From Cinnamomum chago (Eukaryota; Streptophyta; Magnoliopsida; Laurales; Lauraceae), in assembly GCA_038049695.1 (NCBI GenBank), contig CP142456.1:15714501-15778500 (forward strand): DNA of 64,000 nucleotides, given 5' to 3'. The stretch's first letter is position 1; each line of letters opens with the position of its first letter. A program made the translations under genes and the position numbers. Under the pieces are notes generated by a model, which saw only the letters and a program-made list of their open reading frames with translations, had not been told where the DNA came from and did no database searches. Shown here piece after piece: positions 47,119 to 58,042 of this stretch.

Positions 47119-50100
47119 ACCTTGTTGATGATTCAAGAGGAACTTGATGACTTAATGGAGCATGAAGAGTTAAAATGGAAACAACGTGCAAAGCAACACT
47201 GGCTTCTCCATGGTGACAAAAACACGAAGTATTTTCATGCATGGGCAAATCATCGAAGGCGTACTAATCGGATTCTGAAAATTTGTGATGAAAATGGGAA
47301 TACGTTCACTCAGCTAACGGATATTGGAGAAGCTTTCATTAATTTCTTCCAGAGTCTATTTGCCACCAGTAACCCTTCAGGATTGGCGGAATGTTTGTTT
47401 GCGGTAAATTCAAAGGTCACCGATGATATGAATGAGCAATTAATCAAAGACTTTTCTAAGGATGAAATCACTATGGCCTTGTCACAGATGCAACCCTACA
47501 AAGCACCAGGCCCTGATGGCTTTGTTGCTTGTTTTTACCAGAAGTACTGGGCAACAATTGGAGAAGAGGTATGTGATGCAGTTCTCAATTTTCTGAATAA
47601 GGGTATGGTTGATAATAAGATTAACTTTACGTATATGGCTCTTATTCCCAAAATAAAAAATCCTACCAAAGTTTCTGATTTTAGGCCCATCAGTTTGTGT
47701 AGTGTCTTATATAAAATCATTGCTAAAGTTTTAGCAAATAGACTAAAAAAGGTTTTGCCTTGCATTATCTCCTCTAATCAAAGTGCTTTCATCCCTGGGA
47801 GGTTAATCACTGACAATATTTTGGTGGCGTATGAAACACTATATACGATGAATAGTCGTATGAAGGGGAAGGAGGGTTATTTGGCTCTTAAATTAGATAT
47901 GAGTAAGGCCTATGATCGAGTTGAATGGGACTATTTAGAAGCAATTATGAAAAAATTAGGGTTTGCTGCAAGATGGACTCATTTAATTATGACTTGCTTA
48001 AGATCGGTGTCTTATTCAGTGCTTGTCAATGGCCAACCACATGGTAAAATCATTCCTTCAAGAGGGTTGAGACAAGGAGATCCGTTATCCCCTTACTTGT
48101 TTATAATATGTGCAGAAGGGTTAAGTTCTCTTCTTTACAGGGCGGAGAGAGAACATTTGATTATGGTGTGCCAATCACAAGAAGAGGAAGCAGGCTGAAC
48201 CACTTATTTTTGCAGATGATAGCTTGCTTTTTTGCAGGGCTAATACTACTGAATGGTGTAACATGCAAGGGATTTTGACTGCTTATGAAAATGCGTCAGG
48301 ACAGAAATTAAATAAGGAGAAGACCAATTTATTTTTTAGCAAAAATTCAAAGAGGGAGGTACGAGATAGTATTATTTCTATGGCAGGAGTACAATCAACC
48401 AGGAGTCATGATAAGTATTTGGGGCTGCCGACACTTGTAGGAAGATCTAGAGTTCGAGCTTTTCAAAATTTGAAGGAAAGAATATGGAGTAAAATAAATG
48501 GATGGAAGGAGAATTTTTTATCCTTTGCAAGGAAGGAGATTCTTCTAAAAGCTGTGATTCAAGCCATCCCAATGTACACTATGAGTGTATTCCAACTACC
48601 AAAGGCCCTTTGCCAACATATTAACTCCATGATGAGTAAATTTTGGTGGGGAAGCCAAGAAAAGGAAACAAAGATTGCTTGGATGAGCTGGTTAAGATTG
48701 AGTAATACAAAGTTGAAAGGAGGGTTGGGTTTTCGTGACTTGGAAAGCTTCAATAAAGCCATGTTGGCCAAACAAGGCTGGAGGTTATTGCAAAACCCCA
48801 ATTCTTTGATGGCCCGCACTTTTAAGGAGAAATATTATCCGCAACACACTTTCTTGGAAGCTAAAGTCGGATATAACCCTTCTTATGCTTGGAGGAATAT
48901 AATGAATGCCCAAAAATTGCTAAAGGAAGGATTTGGAGAGTTGGGAATGGAGCTTTGATTCGCATATGGAAGGATAAATGACTTTTATCACCATCTACGT
49001 ATGCTCCTCAATCTGCTGTCAAACTGCTAGATGAAAATGCTAAAGTCAATGAATTAATTGATGACAGTACAAATGGGTGGAAAGTTTCTTTGATAAAGGA
49101 GATTTTCAATGAAGATGATGTTGTTAAAATCTGCAGCTTACCTATCAGCCCAACTAAACAAGATGATAAGTTGGCCTGGGTTGGCACATCAACGGGAGTA
49201 TTTTCGGTGAGGAGTCCCTATCATATGGAAAAAGAGAGGTTGCGACAATGTACTGGAGAAAGCACAACAACTTCGCTGCATTGTGGAATTTGGAGAGAAA
49301 CTTGGAGGCTAAAAATCCCTGGAACTCACAAAATGTTTCTTTGGAGAGCATGCAACAATCTTCTACCCACAAAAGAAAATTTATTTTCACGTCGTTTGAT
49401 ACCGAACCCTCTTTGTCCAATATGTGAAAGGGACATTGAAACTGTAACCCACGTTCTATGGAATTGCCCATCTTCAAAGGATTGTTGGCTGGAATGCAGC
49501 AAGAAAATTCAAAAGCTCACATGCGTAGATGAGGATTTCTTAACTCTCGTTCAAGGTTTCATGTCATCTTTAGAAGAGGAAGACTTGCTTTTGGTGGCTG
49601 CAGTATGTAGAGGGATCTGGTTTCGACGGAACAAATTCATTTTTGAAGGGGTTTTTACTCAACCTTCACAGGTGGTGAGTAAGGCTAAGGAAACTGTAGA
49701 AGATTTTAACCAATCCTCCCTTGAATGCAGGGTTCCTACTATTTCAAATCTGGATAACTCAGTCATAAGATGGGAAAGTCCTCTGATGGGAGTGTGGAAG
49801 GCAAATTGGGATGCGTCCATAGATATATCAAGGCACTTGATGGGAGTTGGTGTGGTTGTTCGTGACTACAAGGGTGCAGTTTTGGCATGTAAGAGTATTG
49901 CAAAACCTTACATATGTGATCCGACCATAGCTGAGGCTATGGTTGCGTGGATAGCTGTAGATTTCTGTAAGTCTTTACAGATTCAACGATTGATATTAGA
50001 AGGTGATTCTTTGGAGGTGGTGAAAGCACTTAGGTGTGAAGAAAGGAGCTCCAGCCGCTATGGCCAATTGACTGACTCGGCTAAATCGGTTTTAAACTCC

Positions 50101-50300
50101 TTTCAGTCATAGCAAGTTGAACATGTCAAGAGGGAAGCAAATAAAGTGGCCCATAAATTGGCAAAGGAAGCTCTGCTCGAACCGACAGATCATATTTGGA
50201 GAGACTGTGCTCCACAATTTATTCATGATCTTGTAATTCTCGAATGTGATATTCCTGATAATTCTTAATACAATATGATGTTCTCTCAAAAAAAAAAAAC
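47119..50300 (+). mobile_element. 5'-truncated plant LINE (L1 type)
   Basis: Non-LTR retrotransposon ending in a run of 12 A (50289-50300) after a short 3' UTR. Only the second ORF from the region just before reverse transcriptase onward is present; no APE endonuclease or ORF1. The left junction abuts the Harbinger transposase near 47116-47121. I could not find a target duplication after the poly-A, so flanking deletion is likely. Confidence 0.9.
47122..50268 (+). pseudogene. LINE ORF2 pseudogene (RT, zf-RVT, RNase H)
   Basis: Reverse transcriptase: HWLLHGDKNTKYFHAWANHRRR, KAPGPDGF, FRPISLCSVLYKIIAKVLANRL, QSAFIPGRLITDNIL, KLDMSKAYDRVEWDYL, SRGLRQGDPLSPYLF, then the catalytic FADDSLLF (about 48205). 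Zinc-binding reverse-transcriptase-associated domain: FSVRSPYHM...IPGTHKMFLWRACNNLLPT...CPICERDIETVTHVLWNCP (49190-49470). Plant-type RNase H at the C-terminus: KANWDASID...GVGVVVRDYKG...AEAMVAWIAVDFC, VEHVKREANKVAHKLAKEAL (49790-50200). Frameshifts near 48160 and 48930 and stops near 48979 and 50110 make it inactive. Plant LINEs with this RNase H are common. Confidence 0.93.
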
Positions 50301-50311
50301 CACTACCCATA

Positions 50312-53188
50312 TGTGACGTAGCTTCGATGTCAAGCTCAATGTTTACATGACATAGCTGACAAAACAACCTGCAAACTCATGGCTCCATAGCCAACCAAAA
50401 AGCACTCAGCTCGGGGTGAAGGAGTCTGGACCTGAGTGCCAAAACAATGGGTCAGACATGACGGTCTGGCAGGTGGGTGAAAAGGTAATAAATATATTGA
50501 AGAATAAAACCTGAGATAAATCATCTTATTTGATCAATAGTTGCATATAATTAAAATAGGTGGAAAACTCATAGATATCTGACAAATCCTGTATTCATGT
50601 AAAACGGGTGTAAAACATGGATATTTGATAAAAACATGTATTCATTTAAAGCATGTGTAAAAATGGAGATCTTATAAAACAAGTGTTCATTTAAAACATC
50701 TATAAAAGCATGGATATTAACAAATCAGGTATTCCTCACATTACAAACTCAGTCCATATGCGGACCCTGCAAATAGCCCTTCTTCAGGGGAGCCACAATC
50801 GTGAGGACGGGTGGCAACCATATAAAGCTAAATCCTCTATCACTTATGTGATGAGAGAATTTCGGGGTGTTGGTCTCACACACATGAAGTGACGAGAGCC
50901 AACGAAATATATAAATACATATAACTATACGGGACGGGACCACAGTAGCGAACCGAGTATGGGGATGGGACGGGATCCAGACTGCAGATGGCGGGATGGG
51001 AGGGGGACCTCCAAGTCAGTGGATCAAGTCGACAAGGTTGTCCAAGCTTAGTGGTGCTGACTCATAGGTCATATGAATGAAATCGGGGCATATTCAAATA
51101 TATATATATATATATGAAGTAAAACACATAAACGGGCAGGACAGGGTGCTCACAGGCACAAATATCACTTTATTATCGGGCCATGCATAACAGGGCTAAC
51201 AAAATGCTAAAATACAATTTCAGTGTTTTCAGGCATGATTATTCATGTAGTATGAATTTTGAGAAGTGCATGACAAAATTTTGGGAAAAATAGTACACAA
51301 ATGAATTTCCAAAATTCCTGGGCTGAGCATCGGGGTTCGGGATTAAATTAATGTGAAAAGGGGTCCCGTATGTCAATTTCAATATAGACTTGGTACTCCT
51401 TAAGGTTTGAAGACATTCCGAGCTCTCTATACACATTGGTAAGATAAAAAACCATTAATAAATCTCCGGGATAAGGTTTCTTCTCAATCAAGCGCTACAC
51501 TTTGTTTCCTCGGTCTTACCATCACGTTGGGGCTCCAACCAATACCTCCACAAGCCATAGAAGAACATTTCAAGACTTCCTGCATTGACCCAGGCCCACT
51601 GCACAGTTGGCTCGAGCAGACCCAAGTTTGCTTGAGTTAACGGCTCTCTATGAGGGGTTCGCTCGAGCGGACCTCCCCAGGTCAGGTTGGCTCAAGCAAA
51701 CTGTCAAGTTGGCTCGAGCCAACTGTCCTCTGGATGGGAAGTTTGCTCGAGCGAACTATCACAGAAACTGCAGAAATGTAGCTTCGAATTCTTCCCTTTC
51801 TTCCCTTTGAAAACATCTTTGGGCACTCGTTTTGCACATAAAGGAGGGCTTATAACCCTTTTCAAAACCACACTTATTCCTCCATTTAAAACACTCCATA
51901 AGATGCATCACATTCTTCCTCATTCATCAAAGAAACCCAATCATACAAGAGATCCATATCAGTCCATGAAACAAGCTCTAGCCAAAATCAAATATACACA
52001 TGTCCAAGAAGTTAAGCAAAAGGAACAAGGCTTATCAATATACACATTTTGAAATCAATGGAAAGATGCATGTATGTACGTACTAAATCACCAAAAGCAT
52101 GAAATGGAAAAGCCACATTCACCATAAAGTATGAAAACACTTAAACATCCATTTATCCACTTGCCTTGGCCTCCAAGATAGCTAAACAAGCTCCTAAGCT
52201 CACTCCCAAGCCAAAGATCTCCAAGCCATACAACCACACCCCCCCCCCCCCCCAAAAAAATAAAAAATAAAAAATAAAAAAATAAACCCATTTAGAACCT
52301 TAGAAATGGTAACTCATCAAAGAGAAGGAATGGGTTCAAACAAGGCTAAGAAATAGAACCTAAGGGGATGTCATTGCTCAACAATAGAAGATGGAAAGAA
52401 GTCCTTGCCTCTAGGGCCATCAATCAACAAGAAGGAGCTTGAAATAGGGGCTACCCAACTGAGATGTGCACAATGATGATGTCCATGGAGAGCTAGAAAG
52501 ATGGAGAAGAAGAAATTGAGCTCCAATCTCCATTTTAGCAAGGTTTGGAGATGGATTTTGTGAGAGGAAGCAAGAAAAAGAAGAGAAAAGGGCAAAAAGC
52601 CCTAAGGAGCTGGAGCTCTTTCCCTATGTGTGCTGGAATGAATGGGGAAGAAGGGAGAGGGCTGGTCCTTTTATAAAAGGGTGGGTACGGGCCCCACCAT
52701 CACTTAAACTTGTCGGGATTTAAACATTAATTTTTGGGCCCCGGATGCGATCAACGAAGCAGAGAAAATTGTTTCTCATAAAATCTAGTTTTCAAAAAGT
52801 ATAATTTTGGCATGGTTATGAGATTTCGAAATTTGGGTCCAGATTTTGTGAAAAGACCAATTTTGCCCCCAGGGCTGGAAAAACTGATTTTTGGAGCTTC
52901 GAATAGGTACGGAGTGAACATGAAAGTTATAGGGAATGAAGAGATTGGTCAAACAGAGCCAAAATGGGAATTTTGGGGAATCACAAAGAACCTCCCTACG
53001 CTAATCAAGCAAAACAAATGGGACCCTACAATCACTAACTAGGTCCACTAGCTCTCAAAACTTTCCAAAGCTAATGAAAAACCATTCTAGCTCGCGAACT
53101 CAACGAAACAAATACTAATCCCACTTAGAGAAACTAATCCACAAATAAAACAACATAAATCCCGAACATTAGGGGTCAGGGTCTCACA
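50312..53188 (-). mobile_element. Gypsy-type LTR, minus orientation, probably truncated at its 3' end
   Basis: The minus-strand start TGTGAGACCCTGACCCC at 53188 interrupts an exon of the Myb/SANT gene. A TATA box TTTTATAAAAGG (about 52668-52679) with a pyrimidine-rich leader fits minus orientation. Similar blocks (GCCAAAACAATGGG...GGTCTGGCAGGT) occur in the LTR at 58043-61157. The far end reads CGTCACA near the LINE poly-A. Flanks (AAGAT versus TATGG) do not match as a target duplication, so the 3' end may be deleted. It has clustered GCTCGAGC/GGCTCGAGCC palindromes at 51600-51770. Confidence 0.72.
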
Positions 53189-56100
53189 ATCTTCATATGC
53201 ATCATCCATACCATCAGCTTGCATTTCTTCTTCAGCTTGGGTTTCTATAGGTTCCGGATCATTGCTGGCAAACCCATCTCTTCCATCAGCAACACTATCA
53301 CTAAAGATGATGGCCAGCGAAGCCCAATCAGGGAAGGTCTTGTTCTTGTTCTTATAATGAGCTGCCTTAGGATGTGCCTGTAAGTGATTAAAAATAGCTC
53401 AAGCTCGTGTCCAAATTATCTTTCAGCACATTAACAGGAACTATTGAAACCTAGACATACAAATTGACTCACCGCTACATATTCCTTCCAGACTTGAGCC
53501 TCTGTAGTGACCATTTTTCTTGTATCATCCCATCCAAATCCACTAAGGTCCATCATTGCTTTCAGATCTCCATACATCTTCTTCAATGTTTTAAAACTAT
53601 TTTTCAGTTTATTCTTGCTAAAAAAAAGTCACCATTGTTGACACCAAAAATGTCACTTTGCCTCTTCACACCAAAAGCTACACGGAGCCGCATCCTACCA
53701 AAAATAGGCAGGCGCTACTTCAAGCATCAGATCTTGTCAGAATCAAACAAAAACTGCAAGGTCATTCAAAACAACCAAAAGAAAGGTACACAGGAAGTTT
53801 CGGGCCATTTCAAGATCATTTGGCCTAACTTCACTACTCCGACAGCCAAACAAGCGCTCCCGGCGGCGGCAGAATCGGAGACACCAAATCTTCGGTCGGG
53901 GCCTATGGATGTTCTCAAAATATGTCCAAAGGGCTCCACGTCAAGTTTCAAGTCAAACCAGTAACGTTTGACCCATCATCAACTCTCCAACAGCTAAATC
54001 AAGCCTTCCGGCGGCGAGAACCACCAAGGCCATTTATCATCAGACCAAGCACATGGTTGGCTTCACGATGCTTACAAAGGGCTACACGTCAAGTTTCAGG
54101 TCATTTCGACAACATTTGACCAGACTTTGACTCTCGGAAGCCAAATCGGGCCTACCGGCGGCGAAGCTCTCCGGGACCATGATTCCCAAAACGGAGCCTG
54201 TGGATCATCTTAAAATGACTCCAATAGGCTCCCCGTCAAATTTCAGGTCAATCGGACATCGGTTGACCGCACATCAAAGCCCGACATTTTCCTCACGGCG
54301 GAACAAAGCCTAGCGTTTGCGGGGCCCCAAACGGCTTCAGAACTCAAACAAAAGCCCATGGTTGGTCTTATTTAATGCTCAAGAAACTTCACCTCAAATT
54401 TCAGGTCATTCCGACATCGTTTGATCCTGTTTCAACTTCTGGCGGAAAATCAGCAGTTCTGCGTTCGGCTTTTCCCGGAAAATCGGAAACTTTTCAAACC
54501 AATTTGCAAGGATTCTCATCAGGTTTTTCAGAGGGAAATCAAGCCAAATAATGTGGAGAAATGTCAGAGAAAATAAGCAAAAAAAACGGAAGCGAAAAAC
54601 GACGAGAAACAGCCAAAAAGGGGCCCTGGGGAGGTTTTTTCCCCCCATGGTCGCAGACCCCTACGACCCTGGGCCAAGGTCGCAGGCCCCTGCGACCCTG
54701 GGAGGTCCGGGGCGCCGATTTCGCCCCGGGACCCCCCGTTTCGTCCATTTTCGCGAGACGAGTTGTTCTGTCCCTGTGATTTTTCCAGATTCAGGCTTTT
54801 GAGGCTCCAAATTCACTGATATTCATCAAGATCACAGGACTCCTTTCCAGAACTTCAAAAACTTCATTGATCGCCAGCCGAACGACAAAAAAAGTGCACT
54901 TTCTGCCTGCCCAATCGCGAAATCGACTGGACAGATGCTGCCGGCTCGCTGGTATCAACCAATGTCTGAAACTACATGATCATCTACTGTTGATTTGCAT
55001 AAGGATCCATCGATGATCATCGCAAAGGGAATTCCAAAAGACGCAACATGGCCCGCGACTCTTCAGCTACCAAGGCGGCCACTTAATGCTATCAATTGGC
55101 CCGTTTATGGCAAGTTAATGCGGTCATTAACCCATTATCTTGGACGGCCCAATCAGAAGCCTCCGTTTAGGAGTTACAAGTCCAAGCAATCATGGCATTC
55201 AAGCCATGAAACTCCTAACATAATGGAGATTAAAGGCAACTAAATGCCCATGACTCTCCTTTGGCCAATGAAATCCAAGGGTCGGGAGTTACAAAACAAA
55301 AAGCAATTAAACCTGTAACTCCTCCCATAACTTGGCTTTATTGCCATAATTGCCATAAATGACCATAAACCACTCCTAAAGGCCACCAAAAGCCTATAAA
55401 TAGGAGTCCCCTCCAAGCATTCCGGGGAATCAAAGAAGATCATCAGCAATTCCTGCTCTAGAGATCCAGAAGCTCAGAGAGAGAGAAACCTCTGTCGGAA
55501 TTCCGCAGCAGCCTCCACTACAAGGTGATAAAAGTCCCTTGGGGGGCACTCCCTCCAAGGTCCTTTACCTTCTACTTCAACAAAAGTGGCTTAGACATAG
55601 CTCTTCAGCCCGTCTACTCGGCTTTTTATTGAACATAAGACCTTCTCTCGGTCTTTGTTCTCTAAAAATCTGAGGATATAGCCAAGCCAAGCGAATCCAA
55701 AGCATCCGACGTTCTCATTTGCATGGATGATGGCGGAGTCCATACATGACTCGCGACCGTCAATCTAAACGGGTCCCCCCCACAATCTCCTGAAAAGTTA
55801 GATTCTTCCTTTCTCGCTTTTCATTGTATTTTGTATTTTTTTTAGAGAGACAAAAAACCACAACTCTTGTCTTTCATTATTGATGAGAATTGTAAATCGG
55901 CTATAAACGCCAAAAATCGACTATAAATGCCAAAAAAATCGCCTTTTACGACAAAATAAAAAACTGTCTCTTTTCTTAAATATATGTGCAATGGAAACTT
56001 GAAAAGAAGTTGATTTCCTTTTTACTTGCGTAGATTGATCTCCGGATCATCACTTGCAATTCCAAGTAAAATAGAAAATCTGGCACACCCACAAACACAC

Positions 56101-56345
56101 AAAAGCGTTGATGCGCGCTCCGCCTTCCGGGGGCGAAAGGGTCGGACCGAACGGACTCCCACGTCCGCCGACGCCCGGTAGCGCCGGGGCCGGAGCGCGT
56201 TCCATCAACCATATTGAGTCTTCATTTCCTTTGTCAATAAACTCCACCCTTCACAGGTGAAACCTCCTGTTATATTGCGTCCCTCTTTACATTGATCAAG
56301 CATAAGTTGGATGAGTGTGTCATCTTGAAGTGGTGTCCATTTTAG
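53189..56345 (-). pseudogene. Myb/SANT-like gene, probable Harbinger partner protein, split by LTRs
   Basis: Minus strand. The first coding part (about 56340-56213) reads KWTPLQDDTLIQLMLDQCKEGRNITGGFTCEGWSL in pieces and is interrupted by a solo LTR at 53636-56207. It resumes at 53635 with LKTLKKMYGDLKAMMDLSG and FGWDDTRKMVTTEAQVWKEYVA, then a GT-AG intron (53472-53378), then an exon AHPKAAHYKNKNKTFPDWASLA...MDDAYED (53377-53189). Another LTR cuts it there. This is the Myb/SANT-like (Myb_DNA-bind_3) domain of the L10-interacting MYB type, the DNA-binding partner often encoded beside PIF/Harbinger transposases. One T is missing from a T run, shifting the frame. The C-terminus is lost. Confidence 0.8.
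53631..56212 (+). mobile_element. Solo LTR inside the Myb/SANT exon
   Basis: Element 53636-56207 (2572 bp) begins TGTTGACACCAAAAATGTC and ends GTTCCATCA, flanked by the duplication ACCAT (53631-53635, 56208-56212). Joining the flanks restores the Myb coding sequence apart from one missing T, which confirms the boundaries. TATAAATA at 55395-55402 with a CT/GA-rich leader indicates plus orientation. The start suggests a Gypsy family. It contains GC-rich palindromic motifs near 54650-54720 and a GC-rich end (56110-56200). Confidence 0.87.
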
Positions 56346-57655
56346 ATTTTTTTGGAAGGGGGGAGAAATTATCATTTGTATTTTGCGATTCCATTCCTAC
56401 AAATTTTGCCGAGGATGAGAATATATATATATAATATGTTAAATCTGCAAATTAGTATTTCACCTTAAAAAAAGATTTTTTTGTTTTATAAAAGCATTGG
56501 CCTCTTCATAGAGTTTAGTTTAAACAAATCCTTATGCCCGCTGAAAACCTATAAGTCATTTCATATGAATTTGGTTATAAGTTCTTTCAGCTAGCGAAAA
56601 CATATGACCCTACATTGCATACACATTTGAGATTAAACAAATCGAAGTCTATGATAATATAAAATTTTACAAGATTAGGATTTAAGAATAATCTGAAAGC
56701 AATGTGTACAATAGTTAAGTAATTTGTAAATGCATGGTTTAGATTGAGCCATCACAGAAATAATACCCTTCATAGGAATAATCATCATAGACAAAACGCA
56801 TCATAATTCATTCAACATCAAATAATAATTTCTTGAAGGCATTAAAATTCAAACATTGAGAGAGTGATGCCCATAGTCAACCCACAATAGGCATCACTGC
56901 TTTGTTATTGAAGGCATTAAGATTCGAACATTGAGAGAGTGATACCCAGAGTGCTTTTAGTGCTACCTTTTCACTTACTTGTACTAGGGGTTGAGTTGCT
57001 CTTTTCACTTTGAACCATTCTATCAAAACTTCATTATTCTTCACCATTTTCCTATTCCATGTGACTATATTATTCTCCTCATAGGCATGTTCTTGGTTAT
57101 CTGAATACATGCTCAGACAGTCAGACCACCATAATCAACATTTTTTTGTTTCTTTCTATTGGATCTATATATAAACTTCATCTTCCATATTTATTGTGAT
57201 CTTAACCCATGCATGTCACTGTAGTAGCGTAGGCATCTTAACCTCAGCTACCACATTAACTATCATGCTTTGAGTTACTTACGAACACAATACTATAATC
57301 TAGATTTGCTTTCAAACAATCATAAATTGAACTTATTAGTAATCATGGCATCATTACACTTCTTCCTTTGGTAGAAAACCTCATTAATTACTTTTGATCA
57401 AACCAATCATAAAAATTGTGATAGTGTGCAGTAAATAAACCCTCCCAATCCCATCCACTAAATACATAACCACCCCCACTCTTTCCATCCTATTACAACC
57501 ATTCAATGTTACAACCCATCAATGGACCGAGAAAAATCACAATGCAAACCCAAATGAGATAGAGAAAAATCTATCTGATAAACATTGCAAACCCATAGTA
57601 TGTTTGCTAAACATAGGAAACAAATTTCTCTCTATTCATTTATCAGACATATTGT
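56346..57655. other. Spacer, possibly 5' part of the Harbinger element
   Basis: AT-rich with an (AT)n run near 56422. The minus-strand open frame at 56877-57110 has no motif I can name. No terminal inverted repeat was found to bound a Harbinger element here. Confidence 0.45.
56834..56955 (+). repeat. Local direct duplication, about 42 bp
   Basis: The unit beginning TGAAGGCATTAA(A/G)ATTC and containing ACATTGAGAGAGTGAT occurs near 56834 and 56910, with three or four differences. Confidence 0.75.
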
Positions 57656-57753
57656 GGGTTGAATCCCACCCCAAACCCAAATGAGAGACGGGCCTACAAT
57701 GAAACAGAAAAGGGATGGGGACGAAACTCAAATAGGGGGCAGACAGAAGAGAG

Positions 57754-57789
<36 letters not shown>

Positions 57790-58042
57790 GGGAAGTGAGA
57801 TGAGATGGAGACAAAGAAGGAAAGGAAGAGAGAGTGGTTACCCAGATGGAGGCAGCCCTTTCAGTTCGAAGGCGAGGAAGAAGAAGACGATCACCCAATC
57901 CAAGTTGCTAGGGTTTTCATGAGAAGATGGAGTCGTCCCCCCCCCCCCCCCCAATGAGAATCCCATGTTCGCTCCTGGCAAAGAAAAATCGGATGTGGCA
58001 TGAAACCCATTTTTGCGGATTCACCCGCACCGAACACACAAA
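57656..58042. other. GA/CT-rich leader-like sequence with (GA)n and poly-C
   Basis: Includes a (GA)n run at 57759-57786 and a poly-C run at about 57936-57951. Read on the minus strand it resembles a plant 5' leader (AAACCCTAGCAACTTGG followed by a CT-rich tract), but no coding exon follows that I can identify. The plus-strand frame with repeated Arg-Glu is a translation of the microsatellite. Confidence 0.5.

Noticed and set aside
54600..54740. GC-rich CTGCGACCCTGGG-type repeats as an rRNA or CpG-island signal
   Set aside because: They lie inside a bounded solo LTR and do not resemble rRNA. They are palindromic LTR repeats.
56110..56200. GC-rich stretch resembling rDNA spacer
   Set aside because: It forms the end of the solo LTR defined by the ACCAT duplication, and I see no conserved rRNA sequence.
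57659..57922. Plus-strand 87-codon frame with Arg-Glu repeats
   Set aside because: It is a translation of the (GA)n microsatellite and its purine-rich surroundings, with no start context or homologous domain.
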